This document shows, piece by piece, positions 36,560 through 50,800 of a DNA stretch of 64,000 bases; position 1 is the stretch's first letter; each line of letters begins with the position of its first letter. The notes below the pieces were generated by a model, which saw only the letters and a program-made list of their open reading frames with translations, had not been told where the DNA came from and did no database searches. The DNA is from Apostichopus japonicus (Eukaryota; Echinodermata; Holothuroidea; Aspidochirotida; Stichopodidae), in NCBI RefSeq assembly GCF_037975245.1, contig NC_092569.1, positions 30,446,668 through 30,510,667 on the forward strand, read 5' to 3'. A program made the position numbers and the translations under genes.

Positions 36560-37960
36560 CTTAATTGTTCACAATTGTTCAGCGTGAATTAATACTGGTT
36601 CCATATATTAAGGAAAAACCACAGTCGGTTATTCATATTGCATTATCTTTTCGTTGTAGTATTTGGCATCCATAAGTTAACACAAAGTTATGATATATTA
36701 GAAAATATTCTAGTCACATTTTAGATGCTCTGATTGTAGGAAAGAGCGGATGGGATGCTGTCAATGAAATATGCGGGTATTAGAGACTTTGCTATAATTT
36801 TTCCACTCTTTTAGCCTTTCTTTGGTTGATGTTTTCTAAAAAATATCTTCTTTCCATTGACTAAGACTCAAGGTTTACTCCTATACTTCCTACTTAAAAA
36901 TTGCTTGAATTTATACATGAATCGAAACTTGGAGTTCAGAGAAATTAAAATGTTTCAAACGATACCAGAAATTCGGTGACGAAAATGTGTTTTATATATA
37001 AACGCCAGTTCCTGAGTCATCTACAAGACTCCTCTATATGTTGTTTAATACGAGGGAATGGAGTCGGAATTTGTAAATCTCAAGGGGTTGCCTAATATTT
37101 CTTATATTGGTTATATGTTTAAGACAGTAGTTAAGCTTTAAATATTTGATGAACTGGAAGGTGATTGGTGCGGATGATCATGTGTTTATAGACCTTAACC
37201 AGCAATTCGGAGAAGGAAGAATTCTACATTTGGGACAATCAATCAGATGAAAAAAAAATGAGTTAGGGTAAAAAGACAGTTATGTAGACTAATGACAAAG
37301 TGAGCGAGACTGGTTGTGTTTAAACCTTTGAAAGATAACTCATTAAAGGAGTCGCCCGGAATATCGCTTATATGATCAACTTCGTGTGAATATAAACTCT
37401 TGTTTAGTTATCGAACGCTAATACATGACATTATGGAGCCACTGTGAGGAAAGTGATTCGCGAATAAGGAGGGAACATATAAGGATCGTTTCGGTTGGTT
37501 GTGTTTTTCTGAATAAAACAGTGGATTTTACTCAGGAGTCCACTGGAATTACTGATCATAAGACATACTAACTAAATAGCTCAGAAAGCATATCGAAACG
37601 TGTATGATGTCGTGCCCATGTTGCCATTTGCTTCAATACAACATAATGGCAACATTTGAAGAAAACAAATTACTAACCAGCATTCTGGTGCCATGTTTTC
37701 ATATACTTTCATCGTATTTTATTTGATATCATTTTCGGTGCCATTATTAAAGATGGCATTTTAACAAATAAATTCCAAGTTCACTGCAACTATCACAAGT
37801 ATTGTTCACCATCATTTGATATTGTCCCTTAAAACATATTCATGTCTTGGAAATACACAGACTTTGTCATACTTTGATATGTACTTCCATAGTTAACATA
37901 TATTAGTATATCGCCAGCAGTTTTCTATCCTTTTTATTCTGAAGACCCTGACTAACTATT
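36560..37960. other. Gene 3 3' flank, shared with the gene 2 flank
   Basis: Resembles 18,350-20,240 (GCATCCATAA, AGGAAAGAGCGG, TGATCAACTTCGTGTG). No gene supported. The homology shows that genes were duplicated together with their 3' flank. Confidence 0.5.
37718..37723 (-). promoter_or_regulatory. Candidate poly(A) signal of gene 3
   Basis: AATAAA on the minus strand about 245 nt after the stop, in the same context (TATTTTATTTG) as after gene 2. Confidence 0.4.
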
Positions 37961-37964
37961 TTGT

Positions 37965-38467
37965 TCATTGAACAGAGCGAATTTTCATTGTTGTTGTCGT
38001 TATTCCGCAATCAGAGCCGTGAAGATTCTTCCAGAAGATGCCGCGGTAATCGTTGTGCGAGTAGTCACCGTTGAGATTGGAGAAGCCACATGAATAGAAA
38101 GTTGTCTCATAGACCGGGTCTTTGTTTTTGCAGCATCTATAATCGTTATAACCGCTACAGCCATCGCAATCTGTGCATTTATAATGTGGACGATAATAAT
38201 CATAATAATAATAATAATAATAACAATAATAATAGCAATAATAATAATAATAATAACAGTAGCAGCCACAGTCAGAGTACTCGTAGTCGCCTGTAGCTAC
38301 GCGGTTGCTAAATGAGTAGCAGTTGCTGGTAGAGCCCGTATTACTATCGTCAGGATACCACCAGCCACCTCTGTGTTTTTCTGCGCAATCGAAGGTACTC
38401 GATCCATCATTGTCTTGATCGTGCGTACTAAATCGATATCCTGAATTTGCTGCCATTGCGTTATTAC
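37965..38467 (-). CDS. Gene 3 exon 14: FReD end with long Tyr-rich insertion
   Basis: Starts GNNAMAANSGYRFSTHDQDN, with CAEKHRGGWWYPDDS and CYSFSNRVATGDYEYSDC. The inserted tract begins YCYYYYYYCYYYC and continues in Tyr with one Asp, then CTDCDGCSGYNDYRCC. It resumes SCGFSNLNGDYSHNDYRGIF and ends MKIRSVQ. It is nine codons longer than the gene 2 exon, entirely in the insertion. Confidence 0.85.
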
Positions 38468-41400
38468 CTAGAAGGAAATAAACAAATACTTAATGAAGTT
38501 ATATTTTTCTCAAGTCTTGTTATTTGCATACTGGACGTTATTAAACTACCGGGGTTAGTTTGCTGTAATTGTCGGTTGTTAGTGCGTTTGTTGTTGTGTT
38601 ACTCATGCTTGGATTTGACTTTAATTTAAGTTTTTTCATATATAAGTTCTTGAGCTTTCCCAAATAGGTGTCAATTTCCGGTCAATTTTGACGATTTTCT
38701 TTGGGAGCCTTAGTTCATAAATCGTTCATAAATAAATAATATATATATTTGATATAAATAGTAAAAGCTATGGTACTTTTCAATTTTGTGACGAATATTA
38801 TTTAGTAAAGCGTTTAAAAGGTAATTGTCTCATGAGTAGAAATGTTAACAGCTAATTCTTTGTAGCACTCAATTTCTGACAAATGAAATGTATAGTTTTG
38901 CTTTTTAAACTACTAGGTTTTGAAATAAGAAGAAAAACATGTAAAGTGTTGGAATTTCTCATCTTTGTCACCATCATCTTTGTGGAACGTCTTATCTTTT
39001 ATCTGACGTTTTTACATCCTTTCGATCATAAAAAAAAATAATGAGATACTTATATTTTTTATTATACATTTATACCTATAAGAAATAAGGCAGATAGTGC
39101 CATTTGGAAATGCAACACATACAATTTTCTTGACCGATCTCTCACAAAAACGTCCGAATTAGTTGATATTTTCTATTACCATTGTAATATGATAGGCCTC
39201 TTGATAATTCCATGAACAAATATTCAATGGTCTAATGAAACTTAATTTTTTTCTCTTTTGAAAACGGTAAAGTCATATTTCATGATATTTCTAGGTTCCC
39301 AGGCTAGTTATTTTGCCTTTCTCTTCTAAGATTGACAAAGTCTATATGAAAGTGCAAGGTCTAGGACATACCCAAGTATCTATACTATATTTGTAACATG
39401 ACCTGAGTATATGTACGAGTGTAATTACTGCAGTGTGATTACAACTACAGGTAGTTATGTTAGAATAATATTATGTAATAACTAAAAGTCTGCGTATGAT
39501 TGACGTTTAGCACAATACATACCAGCATTTCCATTGTAGCCATCTAATGATAGTTGGTATTTGTCTCTCTCGTTGCTGATACTGAAAGATGAATAACGGC
39601 TGTGGTATGTTGATCCTTCCGTGTTTGTCTTTTCTATTAGGAGTTGGTAGGTTTTTTGATTTGTCAATTTGTATATATTGTCGTTGCCAATCCAATGATC
39701 TTCTGTGGGGTTTCCAAACCCGTTTTTGTACTCATTCCAGTTTCGATAAAAGTTGACGGATCTACTTGTACGTCTTTGCAAAATCTGTAAAGAGAATCAC
39801 TTAGTTTATATATGACAGGTGAGTAGTGTATGAAATATCACATTTTACTTCAATAAGTAAGATAAATTAATTGGTGAAGGTCAATAATCCGATTTGTTTT
39901 AAACTGAAAGGAAGATCTGAAAGAAGAACTGAAAGGATCAATTTAATAAATAATTGAAAAATAATTTACTTTAAATGTAAGTCCTGTCATATATGAAAAC
40001 ACAAGTTTAACATTGAAAAGCTTTTTATTGTCAATGGCTAAAACTTACTGTCCATCCCCCACTAGAAAATTCACAAAAAACTTCAAACCCGGAGCTTCCA
40101 GCGGGATAAATGGTATATTTTCCGTTATTTCTTCTACCCGCTGTGTGAAGATCAGAACAATCTCTCGGTCCACTGCGGGTACATGTAAGACCATCACCTT
40201 CAAACCATTCGTTACAGTAACATCTACGGATATTATTCCGCTCCTCGCAGGTTGCGTCTGCACTACAACTGTACCTCTCACTTGTAAGTACGTTACTGGT
40301 GCAGGTTATTCGTAAGGAACAGTCAGAATTGATGTATGATTCACCTTCCTGGTAAGATAAATGTTAGACGACATATTCCAAATATAGTAAAATATATGTT
40401 AATTTGTTACATTTTTAACGACTTTTGATGACACACTGGATTAAAACTAATATACGGTCAAAAACGTTTCAAATATATTAGGTAACGTTCTACGTTCTGG
40501 GTGTATCATAATTGCGTTGCCATATCTATGTATTTTCGCTAGGTCTAAATGAATTACAGGCCAAGAATTTAAGATACCTTAAAAGAATCGTACTGACCCT
40601 TACTACACTTCCTTTGGTAGCAACAAAGCAGTTGTGGGTGCACGTCACTCCGTCACCTTGGTAGTTTTGATTGCAGTAACATTTACGGACACCGTTCCTC
40701 TCATCACAGGTTGCGTGATCACTACACTGGTAACTCGTCTCTATAATATGGTTGTTGCTACAAGTTGATCTTCGTGTACATCTTGAATTGATGTAAAACT
40801 CGCCTTCCTAATATAAGATATTCATTGGGAAAAATATAATATTGAAGGAATTTTGGATTTGCGGTTGTCACTGTGAAATGTACAGCATTGCAAGAATGGT
40901 TGGTCAATTTCATTTTTTTTTCTGGCAAAGGGTATCAACTTTTAAGAAAGTTTAATGCGGTCTTTGCAACCCTGGTGTTAGGGGCCAAGGGATTTACAAT
41001 AATTTTTTTTGTTTAAAGTAGATGTCAAATGTTGAATTCCGTGAAGGTTTATTGCCACTAAAAACTTAACTTAAAATACGTTTGAAACGCCATATTTAGG
41101 AAAGATGTACCCAATAATATTGTTTACGGTTTATAAAGGAATGCACATCCGTAGAAGTGATATTATGCTTCTGACTAAATGTAAAACATCCATTGACTGA
41201 CACTTTGCCTAGCCTGTCCAATAAAATGGGGTACAAGGTCCCTGCCTAAACACAATGCGCTCGCCACACGGTTATCTTTAAATGTAATGCGATATTTGAA
41301 AAGCTTAAATAGTAAAGGTTGCGTGAAATAATATGAACAATGAATTAAGAGCTAAGCATTTTAAAATGTCCTGAAAGAACTGTACTGACCCTTAAAACAC

Positions 41401-41788
41401 TTCTTTTGGCAGCAACGAAGCAGTTGTGGGTGCACGTGACTCCGTCCCCTTGGTAGTTTTGATTACAGTAACATTTACGGACACCGTTTCTCTCATCACA
41501 GATTGCGTGATCACTACACTGGTAACTCGTCTCTATAATCTGGTTGTTGCTACACGTTGATCTTCGTGTACATCTTGAATTGATGTAAAACTCGCCTTCC
41601 TAATATAAGATATTCATTGGGAAAAATATAATAATAAAGGAATTTTGGATTTGCGGTTGTCACAGTGAAATGTACAGCATTGCAAGAATGGCTGGCCAAT
41701 TTTTTTTTTCTGGCAAAGGGTATCAACTTTTAAGAAAACTTAATGCGGTCTTAGCAGCCAACTCTGATGTTGGAGTCTAGGGATTAAC

Positions 41789-41823
<35 letters not shown>

Positions 41824-44800
41824 TAGCTGTCAAATGTTGCATTCCGTGAAAGTTTATTGCCACTAAAAGCTCAACTTACAATACGTTTGAAACGCACTAT
41901 TTAGGTATGCAGTACCCAATAATATTGTTTAAGGTTTATAAAGGAATGCACATCCGTAGAAGTGATATTATGGTTCTGACTAAATGTAAAACATCCCTTG
42001 ACTGACACTTTTGCCTAGCCTGTCAAATAAAATGGGGTCCAAGGTCCCTGCCTAAACACAATGCGCTCGCCACACGGTTATCTTAAAATGTAATGCGATA
42101 TTTGACAAGTTTCAATAGTAAAGGTTTGCGTGAAATAATTTGAACAATGAATAAAGAGCTAGCATTTTAAAATGTCCTAAAAGAATCGTACTGACCCTTA
42201 AAACACTTCCTTTGGCAACAACGAAGCAGTTGTGGGTGCACGTCACTCCGTCACCTTGGTAGTTTTGATTGCAGTAACATTTACGGACACCGTTCCTCTC
42301 ATCACAGGTTGCGTGATCACTACACTGGTAACTCGCCTCTATAATATGGTTGTTGCTACAAGTTGATCTTCGTGTACATCTTGAATTGATGTAAAACTCG
42401 CCTTCCTAATATAAGATATTCATTGGGAAAAATATAATAATGAAGGAATTTTGGATTTGCGGGGTCACAGTGAAATGTACAGCATTGCAAAAATGGCTGG
42501 TCAATTTCATATTTTTTTCTGGCAAAGGGTATCTTCTTTTAAAAAAGTTTAAAGCGGTCTTTGCAACCCTGGTGTTGGGGGCCAAGGGATTTACAATTAT
42601 TTTTTTTTGTTTAAAGTAGCTGTCAAATGTTGCATTCCGTGAAGGTTTATTGCCACTAAAAACTTAACTTAAAATACGTTTGAAACGCCATATTTAGGTA
42701 AGATGTACCCAATAATATTGTTTAAGGTTTATAAAGGAATGCACATCCGTAGAAGTGATATTATGCTTCTGACTAAATGTAAAACATCCATTGACTGACA
42801 CTTATGCCTAGCCTGTCCAATAAAATGGGGTACAAGGTCCCTGCCTAAACACAATGCGCTCGCCACACAGTTATCTTTAAATGTAATGCGATATTTGAAA
42901 AGCTTAAATAGTAAAGGTTGCGTGAAATAATATGAACAATGAATTAAGAGCTAAGCATTTTAAAATGTCCTGAAAGAACTGTACTGACCCTTAAAACACT
43001 TCTTTTGGCAGCAACGAAGCAGTTGTGGGTGCACGTGACTCCGTCCCCTTGGTAGTTTTGATTACAGTAACATTTACGGACACCGTTTCTCTCATCACAG
43101 ATTGCGTGATCACTACACTGGTAACTCGCCTCTATAATCTGGTTGTTGCTACACGTTGATCTTCGTGTACATCTTGAATTGATGTAAAACTCGCCTTCCT
43201 AATATAAGATATTCATTGGGAAAAAAAAATAATAAAGGAATTTTGGATTTGCGGTTGTCACAGTGAAATGTACAGCATTGCAAGAATGGCTGGCCAATAT
43301 TTTTTTTTCTGGCAAAGGGTATCAACTTTTAAAAAAAACTTAATGCGGTCTTTGCAGCCAACTCTGATGTTGGGGTCTAGGGATTTACAATATTTTTTTT
43401 TTTTTTTTTTTTTAAAGTAGCTGTCAAATGTTGCATTCCGTGAAAATTTATTGCCACTAAAAGCTCAACTTACAATACGTTTGAAACGCACTATTTAGGT
43501 ATGCAGTACCCAATAATATTGTTTAAGGTTTATAAAGGAATGCACACCCGTAGAAGTGATATTATGCTTCTGACTAAATGTAAAACATCCCTTGACTGAC
43601 ACTTTTGCCTGGCCTGTCAAATAAAATGGGGTCCAAGGTCCCTGCCTAAACACAATGCGCTCGCCACACGGTTATTTTTAAATGTAATGCGATATTTGAC
43701 AAGTTTAAATAGTAAAGGTTTGCGTGAAATAATATGAACAATGAATTAAGAGCTAAGCATTTTAAAATGTCCTAAAAGAATCGTACTGACCCTTAAAACA
43801 CTTCTTTTGGCAGCAACGAAGCAGTTGTGGGTGCACGTGACTCCGTCCCCTTGGTAGTTTTGATTACAGTAACATTTACGGACACCGTTCCTCTCATCAC
43901 AGGTTGCGTGATCACTACACTGGTAACTCGTCTCTATAATATGGTTGTTGCTACAAGTTGATCTTCGTGTACATCTTGAATTGATGTAAAACTCGCCTTC
44001 CTAATATAAGATATTCATTGGGAAAAATATAATAATGAAGGAATTTTGGATTTGCGGGGTCACAGTGAAATGTACAGCATTGCAAGAATGGCTGGTCAAT
44101 TTCATTTTTTCTTGCTGGCAAAGGGTATCAACTTTTAAGAAAGTTTAAAGCGGTCTTTGCAACCCTGGTGTTGGGGGCCAAGGGATTTACAATATTTTTT
44201 TTTTTCTGGCAAAGGGTATCAACTTTTAAAAAAACTTAATGCGGTCTTTGCAGCCAACTCTGATGTTGGAGTCTAGGGATTAACGTTTTTTTTTTTTTTT
44301 TTTTTTTTTTAAAGTAGCTGTCAAATGTTGCATTCCGTGAAGGTTTATTGCCACTAAAAACTTAACTTAAAATACGTTTGAAACGCCATATTTAGGTAAG
44401 ATGTACCCAATAATATTGTTTAAGGTTTATAAAGGAATGCACATCCGTAGAAGTGATATTATGCTTCTGACTAAATGTAAAACATCCATTGACTGACACT
44501 TTTGCCTAGCCTGTCCAATAAAATGGGGTACAAGGTCCCTGCCTAAACACAATGCGCTCGCCACACAGTTATCTTTAAATGTAATGCGATATTTGACAAG
44601 CTTAAATAGTAAAGGTTGCGTGAAATAATATGAACAATGAATTAAGAGCTAAGCATTTTAAAATGTCCTGAAAGAACTGTACTGACCCTTAAAACACTTC
44701 TTTTGGCAGCAACGAAGCAGTTGTGGGTGCACGTGACTCCGTCCCCTTGGTAGTTTTGATTACAGTAACATTTACGGACACCGTTTCTCTCATCACAGAT

Positions 44801-47800
44801 TGCGTGATCACTACACTGGTAACTCGCCTCTATAATCTGGTTGTTGCTACAAGTTGATCTTCGTGTACATCTTGAATTGATGTAAAACTCGCCTTCCTAT
44901 AAAAAGATATTTAGTGGGAAAAATTAAATCTGTAAATGTATTATGTAAATGAATTACGATAATCGACAAGTTTAACAGTCATAATTAATGTAAGTTTCAC
45001 TCTCCTGGAAATGATAAATGTTAAACGGCATATTCCAGTGAAAGTAAAATCAATGTTAATTTGGTACAACGCTTGATAACGCTGTTTGAATAAAACTGAA
45101 CTTCTACTATCAAATGGTCATGAGCGTTATATATATATCTTGGGTAAAGTTCATCATTCTGGATGTAATTGCTTTGGATGCCTTATTTTGTTAGGTCTCA
45201 ATTAGAAGACTTTTACGAGAACATGTACAACCGAAATATGGGGAAAATCAATATCAACAATAACAATGAGAATTATTAACAGATATAATAAAGAGTAAGG
45301 TCAATCAATTGCAATCCAAGATTTTAAGTTATAGAGTACTTTTCATGTTATATATTAAGACTTGTGAACGGCATCAAATACACTTACTGCTAATACGACG
45401 CCTTCCCCTCGGACGTAACAGCCACATTGCTCTTGAGGTATGCAGCTATCTCCAAAAATCATGTGGTTTTCTGGACAAAGACATCTCTCTGGTTCCGCTG
45501 GATCCGGTCTGACACAATCATTCGGATTCTCACAAGTCCTTTCACATGTATTATCATAATTATCCTTGTTGGATGAGCACCAGGTAATGGGTAAATCTGG
45601 TAAAACCAAAACCACCGAAATTTCATCCTAGCTTGAAGTGCTAACTTACTTTTATTACATTACGTTATTATCGAATCTTTTTACCATCGTAATGCTCTGG
45701 CCGCTCGGAACAATTGCTGACTGTTAACAAAGGATCAAATGTGAGCCAGATTTGTTATTGTTTAGACTCATTCAACTTATACTCATTTATGTCACACATA
45801 CAAAATAATATTACATTTTTAAGTTTTCGACTATGGGAATCAATAAATACAGCTGTGTATGATATTCAGTTCCTCCATTGGAACCTTTTCTTTATGCATT
45901 CTTTAATTTCCGGTTTGACTACAAAAATGTGGAAAAAATAATTTAAAGAAAGTCTTACCTGTTATTCCTTCGACACCTCCAAGACTTGTTATAGAATATT
46001 TCCCCCATTCATCGGCAATGCGAAAGTTGTCGTATGTCAAGGAATACGACTGGCCTGCATAATTCTCTAGCTCGATGCGCAGCTGGTACCTCTTTTGGTT
46101 TATCAAATAAGCTAACTTTTCATTACCAATCAGAAATTCACTGCCTAAGAAACCAATTCCGTTTTTGTATTCGTTCCAGGTTCGATTAAAACCGATGGAT
46201 CCATCAACACGTCGTTGTATGATCTGAAGAATTCAAAATATCGGTAGACAACTAACAGATACATTTCATTATTTTATGATCTAAACCAAATCGTGGGGCT
46301 CACATCAATAAATACGAATAGGATAGAACATATTTGTGATGTTTCGTTATATGTTATCTGTATACATATCTATATCATTATCATAGGTGTGCACATACAA
46401 TAAGTTTTCTAATCGTATTAAAAGTCAACGTAGTTACTCTGGGTAGTTTTGTTTCCAATATTAGGCTATAAATATTCATACATCGTACACGGCATATCAT
46501 CCGACACACTTTAACACTAAAATGGACTGATCATTCTAATAATGTCCTACAAAGTGTGTCTTGGAGAGTAACTCTGATAGTGTAAGTGTTCACGTCTTGA
46601 AATACATTACTCACTGTCCAACCTCCAGATGTAGTGTTATGATCACAATATGTATGAAATGGTTCCGGATACTGGTCAGGTTTAATCAGGTATACACCGG
46701 ATTTGGCGTTGGTAGAAGAGCATTGGTTAAGTACTTCATAACAATCCCTTGGATACTCCGGGGTTTGGAATAGAAAATACTGCAAGTCTAGCACCAAGAT
46801 AATGTAAAGAAGAAGATGAGAACAAATCGTAAAACTGTTGCAGATACAGTTCCATGTGTAAAGAATTATTTCAAGACAAATATAATATATGGCTACATTG
46901 CAATAGATTTGTTTAAAATACACAGTAAACATGACGTGGTTACTACTATGAACCATAATATAGGGTATTCAATCATTTTCGGTTGGTATTAAAGGAGGCT
47001 AATTTAAGCAATATACTTTATTTGAAATACAAATCTAACGCAACGAACTACCGTGATCATGTGGCGACATGGTCACAGAAGCAAACATGATTAGTAATAG
47101 CTTTCCTCGACATGTGGGAATAATCTGGCCCTATTTTCACCTTAAAATAATTTAACATTCATCAGCACTAACCTGAGATTTGAAAGTGACAAATTATTGA
47201 AGGAGCCAACAGTAAACAAAGTCTTAACAAAATGCGTGTTTATTCCTTCTGTTGCCGTTACTTGTCATTTAGCCTCCGAAGAAGATCCTGCTTAGATCGA
47301 ACGTCGGGCCAACTTACTTTTCACAAACTACTAACAAGTATGAGTACATATAAGCGGAACTATCTGTATTGCTTGAAATAAAATGCTGACTAATAACTTG
47401 TATCTCTTTCAGTTTATTTATCGCTAAATTAGAGCTAAAACAACTTCAATACACAGTAATGGGAAATTATTGAGAATTTTAAATCATCTTACAAAATTGA
47501 AATAGGAGAAAGTACCACATTAGAAGTACATCTAAATGGTTCATTTCTCAATAACACTTTTTTCGAACTATTATTTAGATAACAAAGTTCTGTTAATTGG
47601 TATATAGTTTATATTAACCGTTACCCTTACAAAATGAAAACTTACTTGAATCGTTGACTCTTGTGCTTGAGGATACCTGAGGTAAAAAAAACAAATAAAG
47701 GGAATGAACGATTAAGTGAAGTACATTCTGAAGAAACAATATCGAGTTAAGAAGGTTGTACGGAGGTCAATGTATCACAATATACAGGGCTTACGCCAAT

Positions 47801-50800
47801 ATTTTACACCTTCACTTTAACATAGCATATCATTTTAAGTTTAAATATACAGAACAGAATGTTATAGCTCATTAAAATACAATCTGATTTCGCTTTTGAT
47901 TTAAATAAATGAACTATTTCCAATTTGTCAAATATTACAGAGAAAGGTGATAAGAACGGAAAAAATCACATTCCTATGTCTTAGCAGTAATATGATGTTT
48001 CGCAATCTTAATATCAATTTAACATTGATTTTTCTGCTCATAAGCATAGCTAAGACTAAAAGCAGATTTTATTGAATACCTTTAATTGTTTGAAAATATG
48101 ATTATATGTCTGTGTTCATGTCTTTTAATACTTCTTATTCTCATTACTTTACATAAAACAATCATAGGTCACCATACACTAACTTAATTAAACGATCATA
48201 ACTACGATAAGCAGATGAAAGTAATAATTTTCTTTGCATTATTGTAATCGAAATGTGAATGACATATGATCTGAGAAAGCGAAAAGAAAACCTACAGTAT
48301 ATTATTGAAAGAAAATTAAGAGTACAAACATTCAGCGTTATCCACGGATTAAAAACAAATTGAAACATTACCCACGTCCTTAAAAAAAAACAACAAAAAA
48401 ACATGTATCCGACTATACATTTTTCCGCATAATAGTACTTATTTTGGCAGTAATGAATTTTGTTCATTGCAGTTGTGTTGTGAACTGTAAATACAAAAAA
48501 AAAATAGTTGATAGGCTTTTGTCATATATAAGAACCTTGATGGCCGCCAAAGTTGTTTGACACGCTCCTAAGTTGCATATTATTGACCACATGCGGTATT
48601 TTTTACCTTTTCGCATACTAAGAACATCTTCAAAAAACGGTTATTTTAAGATATTTGACGTTTTGCAATGTGTTCGTGTCGTTCATACGCTTCCGTAACC
48701 TATTACCAAAACTGAAAAGGTCTCTATTATGCAGAAACGATGCAATTCAAGAATTCAACATTTTCTGTCTGGAAACTTAAATAAAAACAACTGATATTAT
48801 TGCCGAAATCTCGAACTATGTGCAAACGTACTCTGGTTACAATATTCATCAAATTGTATTATATTTTCACAATGAGACACTTTTTCTGTCCTTCTTGAAA
48901 AGAAATGAAGAAATCCATGATCTGTAAAACTTTGATCTCCTAGTGGTGTTCGTATAGTAAGCTTAGTGAAATTATCTATAGCAGGAAACTATATATATTA
49001 TGCTCATGAGGTACTTATACACTGGGACAACGTGCAATATACCATCAAAAGCTTGAAAATAGCCAAGTTTTGACAATATGTTTTAAAAAAAAGAGCTGCA
49101 AAAATGCATACCAATGGAAAATTCATCCGTTGAGAAGAAGAGTATTGTTTGTTTTCGATACGACTTGGACAAACATCAACAACACAATATATCTATTTTT
49201 TCCTCAACATAAAAAACACGTTTACGTTTAACGCCCCAGCTACTAACCCTAATTGTCAACATTTGTTTGCCTGAAAGCTACAACTGCTACAACAACTTTT
49301 TGCGACAACACCTTTTGCTTTAACATAGAAAATATGTCAATCTTTTTTAGAAACATTGTTTGCAATAACTAAGGCTTTCAATGTACATACATTATGCAGA
49401 GTTATCTGTAACCTACAAAAGCATGGTTAAAGTAGTATTTTATATTTTTATGAATACAAAAAAAAAAGAAGATCGGAGTAGAAAATATTTGGGAAATGCC
49501 TAACACATGTATGACGATTCACGCTCAATCAAAATAATCTCATGTACAGCAAAGACAAAATAGCGTATCCATAACGAAACCTGTTTTGTGATTACCCTTT
49601 GTCTACATCAGCAAAAACGGACACTCTTTAGGCAAAATTTACGTTTACTGTTTCTATTTAAGGCAGAAAAACATTCTTGAAAACGCCCAAGAACATCCCC
49701 GTGAACCCAGCTCTTATGAAAGCAGACCCTTGTTCATAACAAATCGTGCTTGAATATTTGTTTTAACCTTTCCTTTGCGTAATTCTCTGAAGTATCCTAA
49801 CATATAACACATAACACATAATATCATAACGACAAATATTTTTCTTTTCTTCTCTTGATATAAAAGGAAGTGTCATTTGACGCCTGTGCGCAAAGCTTTG
49901 TATGAAAGAAAGTTAGATATTACGTTGAAGGAGGAAATAATTCAGATATATTTCATGAAATGCCCGATACGTCTAATTCAGTAAGGCATCACATTTATCC
50001 TATTGAATATAACATATTAGAATTAGTATTTTATTTGTGCATTGGTTCACGAGACTTCTTACATGGCTTACATGTGCTAAGATTATCCGATAATTCGTCA
50101 ATTAAGTATGTTTGAAGGAAGGCTAATGATATACCAGTCGTGCAAAAATTCTTCTTCATATAGGATATTTTTTTCAGAGTAGTTATAAAAATATATAAGT
50201 GCCTAAGTAAACGATATCTGTTAACTTTAAAAGCAATTATAGGTAACTGTCCAACAGACATATCAAATTTCAAATATGACTCTGTAAATTTATATCCATT
50301 TTGAATTATTTTGACAATCAACATTATCTAGCTTCCCTCAAAACAACACGATTTTGAATCATAGCCGTTCTTGTCTACGTGATCACGTGTTGTATGGTAA
50401 CATTTTCAATATTTTTTTTTTTTTTAAATTATAGACTTTGTAAGCAAGAAACGAGGAAATGATGGATACAACCCTGTCTTGTCGACAACGTGGCAAAAAA
50501 CTCCGAATCATAAATTCTAAAATTTCTACAGTTTTGTTCTTTTAAAAAACAGCATCAGGAAATTTACAACGGAAACGCACAGCGAGAAGGCGTACGCATT
50601 AATTTATTGTTTTGTCTGGGAGGATTGAGTAATGTTAATAAACAAGTCTGTTTCACTATTCTCCTCTTTCTTGACATTGGTCTGGTACAACTTTTAAAAA
50701 CAAATTCTTAGCTTCAATATTTGTTTATTATTGTGGGTTAGTAGACGATCTTTCTGATGTCATAGGCAAAATTTCAAAACGAACAACGTTTCACAGTGAC

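Larger units (their letters stand above)
40598..44896 (-). repeat. Intragenic tandem array: six EGF exons with their introns
   Basis: Units of 792, 806, 793, 802 and 896 bp, each with one 210-nt exon. Introns alternate between two types: one with AACCCTGGTGTTGGGGGCC, the other with CAACTCTGATGTTGGAGTCT. Amplification therefore involved a two-exon unit of about 1.6 kb. The last intron (44,001-44,686) carries both types in series. Confidence 0.9.

Noticed and set aside
38090-38296. Asn/His/Ser-rich open frame on the plus strand
   Set aside because: It is the complement of the Tyr-encoding triplet repeat in gene 3 exon 14; no splice or start context on the plus strand.
40598-44896. Regularly spaced repeats suggestive of a CRISPR-like array
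   Set aside because: Repeat units are 0.8 kb and contain spliceable EGF exons; this is eukaryotic exon duplication.
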